Source: Melieria omissa (Eukaryota > Arthropoda > Insecta > Diptera > Ulidiidae). From it: a stretch of DNA of 64,000 bases. Below, piece by piece: positions 33,801-42,973 of the stretch. Under the pieces are notes generated by a model. The model saw only the letters and a program-made list of their open reading frames with translations, was not told the origin of the DNA and did no database searches. Numbering within the stretch: the stretch's first letter is position 1; every line of letters starts with the position of its first letter. The position numbers and the translations under genes are program-made. The stretch covers positions 44,709,348 through 44,773,347 of the forward strand of contig OZ020268.1 in assembly GCA_963971225.1 (NCBI GenBank), read 5' to 3'.

Positions 33801-36800
33801 GTAAGTCGCCGCTTTTTTGTTCCGCGATTCTTTCCAAGGAAGGGAACGACGCGGATCCGAGGCAGCTGACCCGTGATCTGTAGAGAGCAGGGCAGTGGCA
33901 CAGCAAATGCTCCAGGGTACCCTTGGCACTGTCTTCACCACATCTTGTGCATGCATCACTTGGTACCAAGCCAAGTTTGGCAGCGTGGGACAAAAACAAA
34001 AACAATTTCGTAACTTGTACTACAATATTTGAACTTTGAATTTGATTATTTGGTTTTGAATTATTTGAACTATGACGAAGTCGAGCTGCAGTTTTTGCCA
34101 CCGTACTTGGACGGAGGAAAAGGACCCCGTTTTCCACGTACCGCAGCATGCCAAGGAATTGATATTCCGGTATCTTTCAAAGATTTTCCACCTCCGTCAG
34201 AAATCACAAAAAAATGCAACAACAATTACAACATCCTACAAAAATCCTAACACGAAGCCAAGTCGACACAATTAAGGAAGAGAAGGGAAAAGACTGATGG
34301 AGAAAGCCAGAAGCGTAAAATACACTCGGTGTTCGTTTTAGTATTATCAAAGAATATGAAGTAACTTGAAGTAATTACTTCATATTCTTTGGTATTATGC
34401 TCATTTGCTAAGCGTTTGCTTGTTATATACACTAATGAGTTGGCTCTGCCTTTAGTTACTCAATCGATAACTTTTTTGTTGATGGAATAGATAATTCACA
34501 TAAATGTGCTTTTGAATTTCAGAACTATTTGAAATAATTATTAGCGCCATCTAGCGAAAAAGGCCGAATTATTTCCCTTTTCTTGCTACCTTTCAATGCA
34601 ACTTTTAAATAAGGCAGTGTCAAATACAAACTGTCAATAATTACTCCACCTGTATAATTCCACTATGAGTGTGTATATATTAAATACAATGACAATAAAT
34701 AATTAACTTTTCATATGCATATATAATCCTTTTTTGGGAAATATTAATTTTGTAAAATGTCGTACTACGGTTCCTTGACAGTTTCAATCAATTCGTACTA
34801 CGCCACTGGTGAAAGCTTCAATTTTCCTGTCATTGATGTCGTAGTCTTGTTTTCTAGAAACCTTGTTTATTATTATACTATGAGTCTACCTTACTTTCAT
34901 GGTACAATAATATAAGGTGATGTACGATGAACGTCATCTCGTTCTGTTTTGACAAGATTCGCTCCATTAGGAAATCAATAATGCTTCTTAAAATACATAC
35001 TCTTTATTTTACAAGTTAAATAAAAAAAAAATGTTATTAAAAAGCCTATAATTCTTAACAATTTGAATTTTTCGAAAACAGTTAAAAAAAAAGCAATTTT
35101 AAAAGTCTTTTATCCACCCACACAACAATTTCAACTCAACGTTTTGTGCGAAATGCCAAAATCTAGCTGTGCGCTATGCCAAAAGACGTGGACACGCATC
35201 AATGCAAACGGAATGAGTTTACCGTAATGATATGTGCACTGCGGCCAGTATCTTGGTGATTCAGTTATCAGTAGTTTTAATGCATAATATAATAAATTGT
35301 GAAAAGTAGATTTCACAAAGAACAAATGCATTCAAACTTGTAATGACTAACGAATTATTCAAGTACAAAAGTTCATGCCATTACTGTGTTTTCTTTATTG
35401 TTTTTTGACACATTATTAAAACATCACACAATATTTTGGACAAATCAAAGTTTTTTTTTCAAAATTTAATGGTAGTATTATCCAACATAGTCCAAATTAT
35501 GTTTGTGCTCTAATTAAAAATTGTGATGTGTTATGTGTGCCAAAAAAGAAGAAAATCGAATGTTCGTAGCTCGTAAAATGTAAAAGCCACATTTTTGAGC
35601 AAACCTCTTTTAAATGAATCAATATTTTAGAAAATGGAACATGGAAACGGATAATTAAATCGAAACAATTTTGAGTTACTTACATTAATGTCTTCTTCCT
35701 TTAATAACTCTTTAGATAGGCAAATTTCTTTGAAATTTTTGATTGGGTCATGCTTCTCTCGCATTTCCTTTACTTCGTCGCGACTGCGATAAGAAGTACC
35801 TGGATCGGACATCGAGTGTCCGTAGTATCGATATGTGTAAGCCTCCACAATAATAGGGCCAGTTTTTAATACATAGTCGATAGCAAACTCTGCAGCACTA
35901 CGCATAGCAAACACATTCATACCATCTGCCCATATGCCCGGTATGATTGCACCACGTTTATAAAAATCTGGAGTGCACGAACCGCGTGGAACCTGGGTAC
36001 CCATACCTATAAGCCAAAAATTATTCTAAGATTTAAATCGTAACGGATATATTACCATATCGATTGTTCTCGCAAAAGAAGACTGTTGGTAACTTTAATA
36101 AACACGCTATGTTATAGGATTCATGTATTTGCCCTTGGTTTGCTGCGCCATCACCATATCCAGCAAAGCACACGCCGCCGTCCTCCCGATATTTACAAGC
36201 AAGGGCCACACCGGCACCTAACGGTACCTAAAATTAATTATTGTTTAAATCGGATTATACATATTCCAGTTCAAATTTGTCTATTAAATGTATGTGAAAC
36301 TAGCGAATAAGTACTACAACGAACCGAAGCACCAACAATGCCATTGCCACCAAAAAATTTGGGTGCATACATGTGCATTGAGCCCCCTTTCCCACGTGAA
36401 CAGCCAGTTTTGCGTCCAGCCAACTCGGCTAGAATACCATATGCTGAGATACCCATTAAGTAGCACCAACCATGACAACGGTAAGTGGTGATAACATTAT
36501 CCTGCTTTCGAAGTGCCGATTTTATTCCTGCAAAATAATTACTTCATTTATGTCGAGAAGGCTTAACTAAAATAGTACATACCAACACCAACTGCTTCTT
36601 GTCCTGTGTACAGGTGGCAAAATCCCCTAATGAGTTTCTCCTTGTATAAGCGGTCCGAGATAGTTTCCATACGTCTGATGATCGTCATATCTTTATAAAT
36701 AGTTTTTGCTTGTTCAGTGTTAATAGAAATGCTGGTAGAGGGACCCGAATCTAGCATATAGGTTTTGAAGACATTCTAGTATACAAATGCAAAGTAGGGT

Positions 36801-36995
36801 TTCATTTACAGTTCATGTTACGAGTTCATTTTAAAAAGTTACACATACATCATCTAATTGTATTGTTGCCTCGCTGGAATAGTTTCGCAATGTGTGTGCT
36901 ATTGGTTTCAGATTGGTTCGGGAACTAGGTAGACGACAGGAATAAAGTCGTCTTTCTAGCAACAGTAAAGGACTGCGAACCACAAGCGCCAACAT
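30837..36995 (-). CDS. Pyruvate dehydrogenase E1 component subunit alpha, diverged paralog
   Basis: Six exons in phase: 36995-36849, 36775-36583, 36527-36325, 36227-36056, 36006-35684 and 31016-30837 (1218 nt, 405 aa plus stop). The first ~45 residues are rich in R, L and S with no acidic residue ([19 protein letters not shown]), a mitochondrial import signal. The thiamine-diphosphate motif is complete: GDG at 206-208 and NN at 235-236 with 26 residues between. Also present are [32 protein letters not shown] and the phosphorylation loop [16 protein letters not shown] with its serines. It should decarboxylate pyruvate in the matrix with the E1 beta subunit. It lies about 14 kb downstream of the canonical Pdha on the same strand. 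Differences ([26 protein letters not shown]-terminus NKGNS) recall testis-type E1-alpha duplicates of other animals; expression is inference. Its last intron (4.7 kb) is full of transposons. Confidence 0.9.
31490..31645 (-). mobile_element. Helitron-like fragment in the paralog's last intron
   Basis: GGTCGTGGCCGATTCATTAT, TTTACCGCAATGACACGC and AATCGTTTGAAACCCGCAT read in reverse match the Helitron-like body blocks (ATGATACGCTGAATCGTTTG at 17955). Confidence 0.5.
31853..31865 (+). repeat. Poly-G run
   Basis: Thirteen G in a row just before a SINE. The length may be unreliable in the assembly. Confidence 0.7.
31891..32235 (+). mobile_element. tRNA-derived SINE, full-length copy
   Basis: Head CCGCCGTGGCTCAGTTGG, full body (CTTTCGGTGGCTGTCCTCTC, CCTTAGTCTCGCGTAAGCGG) and ATT/AAT tail. 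TTATTATCAAG flanks both ends (about 31880-31890 and 32236-32246). It sits in the last intron of the PDH paralog. Confidence 0.8.
32250..33450. other. Intron of the PDH paralog, nothing recognised
   Basis: AT-rich. It has pyrimidine runs (TCTCTCTTCTCTTTCTCTTT near 32800) and no domain-bearing frame. Confidence 0.35.
33673..33991 (-). mobile_element. 5'-truncated LINE, 3' end only
   Basis: The same 3' end as the LINE at 45400-47186: a frame ending [20 protein letters not shown], the [20 protein letters not shown] zinc-knuckle-like motif and a CCTAACC tail. AAACAATTTCGTA flanks both sides (33660-33672 and 34000-34012), with an 8-nt filler at the 5' junction. Confidence 0.8.
34072..34275 (+). 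pseudogene. THAP-domain remnant of a P-like transposase
   Basis: The frame starts [20 protein letters not shown] followed by [11 protein letters not shown]. Cys-x2-Cys close to the N-terminus followed by F-H-x-P is the layout of the THAP DNA-binding zinc finger of P transposases. The downstream C-x2-H half is not visible and the frame soon becomes unrelated, so it is a decayed start of the gene. The call depends partly on the P-like ends around it. Confidence 0.45.
34342..34397. repeat. Short hairpin
   Basis: ATCAAAGAATATGAAGTAA and TTACTTCATATTCTTTGGT are inverted copies separated by about 10 bp, inside the P-like element. Confidence 0.6.
34680..35680. other. Intron of the PDH paralog, nothing recognised
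   Basis: Between the P-like element and exon 5. Short open frames only. Confidence 0.35.
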
Positions 36996-37260
36996 ATTAT
37001 AATAAAAAACAAAGAACTTGATTTAGTAAATTTAATTTTTTAAAGCCACAAAAATACTTTTACTGCGTATTGCCAATGTTGATGTATGTGTGAGAAAATG
37101 AATTAAAAATCAAAAATTTGTAGGAGAATTTTCGAATCATGACAAACAAGGTATGTTTGCTTGGCTAGCCTCTAAAGCGGTAATCACACAGCTCACCAGG
37201 TTCGTCAGCGAGGTTCGATGTCGAACGTATTGTTTAGCTATTACCACCGAACAAGGTCAA

Positions 37261-37990
37261 TATATTAACAAGGTACGCCAGGCTCAGAGAGCCATCAAAA
37301 TAAGGGGGCCAAATCAGAGTTGCTTTTTGTTAGGAATGAATTGTTAGTTGCATCTTTTAGTATTTGTTCCTCAAACTCTAAAAACTGTGTTTATGTAGAA
37401 CAAATGTTATAATTAGTTGATTTTAATAGAATGCCACAAATATAATTTGGTATTAATTGTTATAGTGTCGCTGAATGCCTTATACATTTTTTGCCCATTC
37501 AAAAATAAAAATGTAATGTAAATTTCTATGGAAGAGTTTTTTTATAATTTTTTATTTACGTAAAATCTTTTTCTCAATTGTTTTTGTTTTAAATTTTTAT
37601 TGAAGTTCCTTATTCTAAAATACATTCTACCTTAAAATAAATTTGTTTTACTTCTTCAGCAAGCTGAACAGAATTAGGAAAAGAACATACAATTTCGCAC
37701 AAATTGCTAACACATAAAATTTTCAATTTCAATTTATTTCATTCTTTCATTTGTATTCATTCCACAATATATTTTAGTGCGTATCAGGCTGGTGTCATGG
37801 GCTATATTTCGCGTATATGTATTTAACAATGTTACCTAAATCTGTACACAAAAGTATAGTTATAGTACAAACAATATCAACACTAATAGTAGGCTCTTTA
37901 TTCTACAAAAAGAGCAACCGTTCACGAATAAGAGGGTGAAGAGAGACATTTAAAGCTGCCGCTCCCAGTCTGGCGTACCTTGTTAATATA
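37261..37990. mobile_element. Element bounded by 20-bp inverted repeats
   Basis: TATATTAACAAGGTACGCCA (37261) and its exact inverse (37971-37990) bracket about 690 bp without coding potential. The mariner at 37991 is inserted directly at the terminal TA of the right arm. Confidence 0.5.
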
Positions 37991-39269
37991 ACACTTCGTT
38001 CAATAATGTGTGTGACTAACTAATTAAAACACATTTTTTTGCCAAAATTCGTTTTTATTCATCAACATAGTCCCCTTTTAGGGAGATACAATCATTCCAA
38101 CGCTTTTCCAATCTTTCGATACCGCCTTTGTAGAACGATTTTTCTTTGCCTTCAAAATAGGCGTTAGTTTCGGCGATTACTTCATCATTTGAGCCAAATC
38201 TCTTACCACGGAGCATCTTTTTGAGGTCTGCGAAGAGCCAGTAGTCGCTGGGGGCCAGATCTGGAGAATACGGGGAATGAGGAAGCAATTCGAAGCCCAA
38301 TTCATGCATTTTTGCCATCGTTTTCATCGACTTGTGACACGGTGCATTGTCTTGGTGAAACAACACTTTTTTCTTCTTCATATGGGGCCGCTTAATCGCG
38401 ATTTCTTCTTTGAAACGTTCCAACAACGCTATATAATAGTCGCTATTGATTGTTTCCCCTTTCTCAAGATAGTCGATGAATATTATTCCGTGCACATCCC
38501 AAAATACTGACGCCATAACCTTGCCAGCCGATGTTTGTGCCTTTGGACGCTTTGGGCGGCTTTCACCGGTTGCATGCCACTCAGCAGACTGCCGATTTGA
38601 CTCTGGAGTGAAATGGTGGATCCATGTTTCATCCATTGTGATGTACCGACTTGTTGCGCGTGAACATGTCCAAACTGCTCTTTGAATCATCGATTCGTTG
38701 TAGTTTTTGCTCCGGTGTGAGCAAACGCGGCACCCATTTCGAAAACACCTTTTTCATAACCAAATGTTCGTGTATTATGGTGTGTACACTGCCTGCTGAT
38801 ATCTTTAGAATGTCAGCAATCTCCCCCACTTTCACTGTACGGTCGGACATAATGATTTTCAGTGTTTTTTCAACGTTTTCCGGAATAACAGCGTCATTTG
38901 GCCGTCCAGTAGATGGAATGTCATCGGTGTCTGTACGACCACGTTTGAATTCGGCATACCAATAACAAATGGTTCTTTTTGATGGAGCAGAGTCCGAATA
39001 ATGTTTTTCAAGCCATTCCTGGCATTGAACAGTATTTTTTTCATTAAAAAACAATGATAAATCAGCACACGGAATTGCTTTGAATTCATTTTTTTTGAAA
39101 ACTCAAAAGTAGTGTCACTTAAAGCACTGTAACTTGTAAACTAATGGTCGGATTGACATATAATTTTGACAGTAAACCTAAAAAGGTTCCCAATTTCGAA
39201 AAAAATATATTGATTTAATATTAGTGCCGCCATCTATGTGTCAGTCACACACATTATTGAACGAAGTGT
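37991..39269 (-). mobile_element. Mariner element, near full length
   Basis: Perfect 27-bp inverted ends (37991-38017 and 39243-39269, outer ACACTTCGTTCAATAATGTG) are flanked by TA (37989-37990 and 39270-39271). At 1279 bp it has the usual mariner size and holds one transposase gene, broken by two frameshifts. Confidence 0.9.
38055..39089 (-). pseudogene. Mariner transposase, two frameshifts
   Basis: Three overlapping frames together cover a whole mariner transposase from MNSKQFRVLIYHCF to NDCISLKGDYVDE. The catalytic D,D34D residues are all there: ITMDETWIHHF, FHQDNAPCHKS and YSPDLAPSDYW, plus the linker WVPRLLTP. Frame changes occur near 39045 (a T-rich run) and near 38675 (after TRNKS). 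Each looks like a single-base indel, so the copy cannot make the full protein as assembled. The sequence resembles the irritans-type mariners. Confidence 0.85.
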
Positions 39270-39454
39270 TACCTTGCCACCAAATAAACAGTATTACAGA
39301 GTGCGCATGTCGACCTGCAATCTAAATCTCGAGTGCGGGGCGAAAGCAGCAGGGGGGAAATAACAAAGTTTGAACAGAACCGAGGTATATTTTCATGCAA
39401 GGCGAATTAATAAAGGCGGCCGCGTAAGGGCAACAACAAAATTCAGATGTACTA

Positions 39455-40002
39455 CTGTGTCCAAAAAATAAGGTGACATTGTATTTATTTTGAAAATTCT
39501 TTATTTATTCTTCCACATCAATTTCATCCCGATCAAAGTAATCCTCTCCCGATGCAATGCACTTATGCCAACGGATTTTCCAATCTTCGAAACACTGATT
39601 GTAGTCACTTTCCGGGATGGCCTTCAGTTCCGTCTTCGCTGCGGCTTGAATCTCCTCTATCGTATCAAAACGGTGTCCCCGGAGCGGTCTTTTGAGCTTG
39701 CTGAACAGCCAGAAGTCGCACGGCACCAGATCAGGTGAATACGGTGGTTGCGGAACGGTATGGGTTGAGATTTTGGCGAAATGATCACGAATTACGAGTG
39801 CAGTATGGGATGGTGCATTATCGTGGTGTAAAAATCAAGAATTGTCTTTCCACAATTCCGGCCTTTTTAGGCGGATAGCGTTACGCAAACGACGCATAAC
39901 GTTCAAATAAAATTCCTTGTTGACTGTTTGGCCCGGAGTAAAAGAATTCATAATGCATTCATAATTCATAAATTCAAATGTCACCTTATTTTTTGGGCAC
40001 AG
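39455..40002 (-). mobile_element. Internally deleted mariner-type element
   Basis: Inverted ends CTGTGTCCAAAAAATAAGGT (one mismatch at the other end) with TA on both sides (39453-39454 and 40003-40004). Two frames survive: the C-terminal region MPCDFWLFSKLKRPLRGHRF and part of the middle (VMRRLRNAIRLKRPELWKDN). The 5' third is deleted. Confidence 0.8.
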
Positions 40003-40285
40003 TATGCATGCAGTATATGCATGATACAACAATATACAGGTAGTTTCAATGCGACAGATAAAAATAAAATTGGCAAGTGGAAAAATATGTTTGTTTACAA
40101 ATTTTGTATTACTACGTATTCGTACTCGTATTTTCTTTTTTGCTACAGAGCTGCAGTTTCACACAAACAGTTTATGCAGTATATCATTCAGTTTATGTAG
40201 TTCTTACTTTTTTTTGCACCCTTAACATTTTATTTTTATTTGTCAAAAATGCAAATGACTTTTAATTTTGCTCGATTGAATCTAC

Positions 40286-41249
40286 CTGGGGTGGCTTTCC
40301 GTAATTCGATATCGAGCAAATACGTGTATCGAACTATCGTTTTTGCTTTCCGTAACACAAAATGGCGTAGTGTCGTATCGAACGTTCCATACGAACAGCT
40401 CGATACCAATTTTGCTCTCGTTTTGCTCGTTTGCTCGTCTACGCCGTTGTCAACCATAACAAAATGTAAGTGTGGAATCTGAAATTTTTTGGAAATTACT
40501 AAATATTTTAAATTTTTGTAGGAGTCAAAAAATGAACGCTGGACAAATAAAGATGTTAATCGAATTCATGGACAACATGCCGAGCTCGCAAAAAATAGTT
40601 TGCAGAATTGCAACAGCGGCCACGACAAAAAAAGTGTTATGGTTGAGATTGACAGAGTTGTTGAACAGCAATGGGCCTCCAATGAAGACAACGAAGGGAT
40701 GGCAGAAAGTAAGTAAAAACACTTTCTTTGAAATGTACAAAACTTTTCCTGTATCTCGTAATATTTGTAGGTATGGACTGACTACAAATATAACGCCAAA
40801 CGAAAATTGACCACCCGAATGAAGAGCCTGACGAAAACGGGTGGTGGACTATATGACGCCGTGCAGTTAAGCAATTTGAAAGAGCGGGTAATAGCTGCAG
40901 TAAAGATAAATGCCCAAATACAATTCCATGGGATCCGCGCAATCTCTTAATCTTCGTCTATTGATTGGAGTTTCACGACGAAACTCCTCCAAAAACAATA
41001 AATACCGCCAATTGTACATTTTTATTCCCGACAATTTTAAAATTTGTTTATTTTTACGTGTCAAATTTTCTTCGTTTTGTTTACTTCCCGCTGCTTCTGA
41101 CAACTCCAAAGTACTTTCCACACACTTCCCAAAAAATGAAAACGAGAGTCTCATATCGAGTTACGGAAACCGAAATTGTCTCGTTGAGCGTTCGATATCG
41201 AATCGATGTGTCGAGCTAACGATCATCGAATTACGGAAAGCCACCCCAG
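40286..41249 (+). mobile_element. TIR element encoding a zeste-like Myb/SANT protein
   Basis: Ends CTGGGGTGGCTTTCCGTAAT and ATTACGGAAAGCCACCCCAG are inverse, followed inward by ATCGATATCGA-rich subterminal sequence on both sides. The only gene is the small Myb/SANT-like CDS at 40532-40950. No DDE transposase is present. PIF/Harbinger elements carry such a second gene, so this may be a derivative of one. Flanks are TAC and TAT, not a clean TWA duplication. Confidence 0.65.
40532..40950 (+). CDS. Zeste-like Myb/SANT DNA-binding protein of a transposon
   Basis: Two coding exons (40532-40708 and 40771-40950) join in phase across a 62-bp GT-AG intron and encode 118 residues. A further short intron (about 40467-40521, GTAAGT ... 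TTTTTGTAG) precedes the ATG, so the 5' UTR is also spliced. The protein follows the order of the Myb/SANT-like fold seen in zeste and Harbinger-encoded proteins: QIKMLIEFMDNMP, LWLRLTELLNSNGPP, TKGWQKVWTDYKYNAKRKL, TKTGGGLYDAVQLSNLKERV. The aromatic positions (W, W-W, Y) are present. It would bind DNA, probably the element's ends. Intact frame and introns suggest fairly recent activity. Upstream start alternatives exist but lie before the acceptor. Confidence 0.7.
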
Positions 41250-41735
41250 TATATTTTTGTATCATGGTAGTATGTATTTATTTTGTTGTTGGGTTTGTGC
41301 GACTTTATTGTCAAAATCAGCCAATCAAAATCAAGCCATAAACAACTAACTAACCAAAAGCAATCGTTTTGACAATCGAGACTTCTTTCAACATAAAAAA
41401 ATAAATCAGCTGATTCAACGAGGTCACCTGTATTAAATTTGCCTTGCTTACAAGGTAGTAGCTAAGGAAAATTTGTGAGGTAGTGGCAGCACAACGGCTG
41501 ATTAAACTTTTTTCTTCTGATTCTTGTTTGTTTTCTTCTCGTTTTGTTTTGATTATGAGCGAATGGACATGCTGATGGTCCAAATGGCCGCAGCATTTCT
41601 GGCTGCTGATTGGCTCATGTGTTCTTTTAACTAGCCGATTTTGACAAGCAGAATGCCTAAAGCAGTAACAAAACACATGGGTTTTCGTTTTTTCCGTAGT
41701 GCTATCACCTTCTTAATACACTTTGGTAGTAGCAG

Positions 41736-41980
41736 TATCGAGCCCTTCCCGCGTTTTTATCGTATGAGCCAGAATACAATTTTACACGAGACTTTTTTTG
41801 TTTTCTCTGCATTGGCGCAACAAAGTTGCATGATTCATTTTATACACACTTTATTTGGGGTTACACAGTTGGAATAGGTAATTTTAGTGACTTCCGCAAA
41901 GCGCAACGGCGTTATTTTGGACGTACGATAATTTGTGCAGTCAAATATTACAGTGGCACATACGATAAATTCGTTTCTAA
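41736..41980 (+). mobile_element. MITE of the TATCGAGCCCTTCCCGCG family, copy C
   Basis: Starts TATCGAGCCCTTCCCGCG, shares ATTGGCGCAACAAAGTTGCA and CGATAATTTGTGCAGTCAAA with copy B, and ends near CATACGATAAATTCGTTT. Confidence 0.65.
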
Positions 41981-42135
41981 GTCAAAAATAATTGTTTCCC
42001 TGATTTAATGCACTTTCATTAATTCTATACAAAATATTTTTACTTTCAGATTGATATAGTCCAATGTAGTGTGTAGTTTTATTTATGCAATACGAAACAT
42101 TCTTTCAGACAAATTAAACACATACACATACACTA

Positions 42136-42678
42136 TGATCAATAAGTACCGGGACTGTGTATTTTAAATTTTCCGCCGTTGCCCGATGCAGGTTTTTAGG
42201 TCGGTAGGACCTTAACTGACATCTGTGTCAAATTTTGAGCGGGATTGCTGTTAGCGTCAGTCAACTTTTTGTACTTCGTCGCATTTTACAATGGATAATT
42301 TTGTTGATCACGATAATGCGCCGTCTCACAAAGCACACATTATTCGCGATTATTTGAACAAACACAGTGTGAATATCATCGCTCAGGCTCCCTATTCTCC
42401 AGATATGGCACCATGTGACTTTTTCCTGTTCTCCCGACTCAAGTTACCGCTTCGTGGAAAGAGATTTGAGTCCATAGAGGTCATAAAAGAAAATGCGACG
42501 CGAGAGCTGAAGGCCATACCTGCTTCGGCTTACCAGAAGTGCATGGACGATTGGATTAAGCGTTGGCATATGTGTATTGCTTCAGATGGGGCTTATTTTG
42601 AAGGGGAGAAAATAAATTTACCAGAAGAATAAAAAAATATTGTTTTTTTTTTGACACAGTCCCGGTACTTATTGATCA
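42136..42678 (+). mobile_element. Deletion-derived mariner-type element with an intact C-terminal frame
   Basis: Inverted ends TGATCAATAAGTACCGGGAC / GTCCCGGTACTTATTGATCA are flanked by TA (42134-42135 and 42679-42680). The N-terminal two thirds of the transposase gene have been lost. Confidence 0.85.
42291..42632 (+). pseudogene. C-terminal third of a mariner transposase behind a retained start codon
   Basis: The 113-codon frame begins MDNFV and joins directly to DHDNAPSHKAH, the second catalytic aspartate, then APYSPDMAPCDFFLFSRL with the third aspartate and a normal C-terminus (DDWIKRWHMCIASDGAYFEG). The start codon is probably the original one brought next to the catalytic core by the deletion. 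The DNA-binding half is gone. Confidence 0.75.
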
Positions 42679-42777
42679 TAGTGTGCACTATTTTTCATCT
42701 GTTTGAACTAGCACATCTGTTGCCATTCCATCAAATTTTAAATCGAAATATTCATGACTAGCAGGTAGAGCTGGAAA

Positions 42778-42835
42778 AAACATCGATGGTACTATCGATG
42801 TTTTCGTATATTCTGAAAACATCGATGTTTGGCTA
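42778..42835. repeat. Cluster of palindromic ATCGAT motifs
   Basis: AACATCGATGG, CTATCGATGTTTT and AACATCGATGTTTGG occur within 60 bp and can pair with each other. This may be the end of a decayed MITE or a binding-site cluster. Confidence 0.4.
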
Positions 42836-42973
42836 GCACTAGCGATGCTTTTTATTCTTTTTTGCGTAGCTGAACGAAAAACATGTAAGTAAAATTAATA
42901 TTGCTGTTTTTGGCCTGAAACATATTTCTTTCTGCAGAATTTACTAGTAGCAGCTTACCTCAGGGGGGGTTAA

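Larger units (their letters stand above)
33465..34667 (+). mobile_element. P-element-like DNA transposon remnant, interrupted by a LINE
   Basis: 27-bp ends (33465-33491 and 34641-34667) differ at one position, start CATGGTGGAATTATACAGG, and resemble the Drosophila P-element terminus CATGATGAAATAACATAAGG. AGTGTGTAT lies directly outside each end (33456-33464 and 34668-34676); P elements typically duplicate 8 bp. A THAP-like coding remnant starts at 34072. A LINE fragment occupies 33673-33991. Most of the transposase is gone. Confidence 0.7.
39402..41449. mobile_element. hAT-like MITE expanded by two nested elements
   Basis: The left end CAAGGCGAATTAATAAAGGC and right end GGTCACCTGTATTAAATTTG then CCTTG belong to the CAAGG/CCTTG family. 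Between them lie the mariner derivative at 39455-40002 and the TIR element at 40286-41249. No clear target duplication is left outside. Confidence 0.45.

Noticed and set aside
40910..41341. 143-codon plus frame
   Set aside because: It overlaps the real zeste-like exon in another frame and runs through the terminal inverted repeat.
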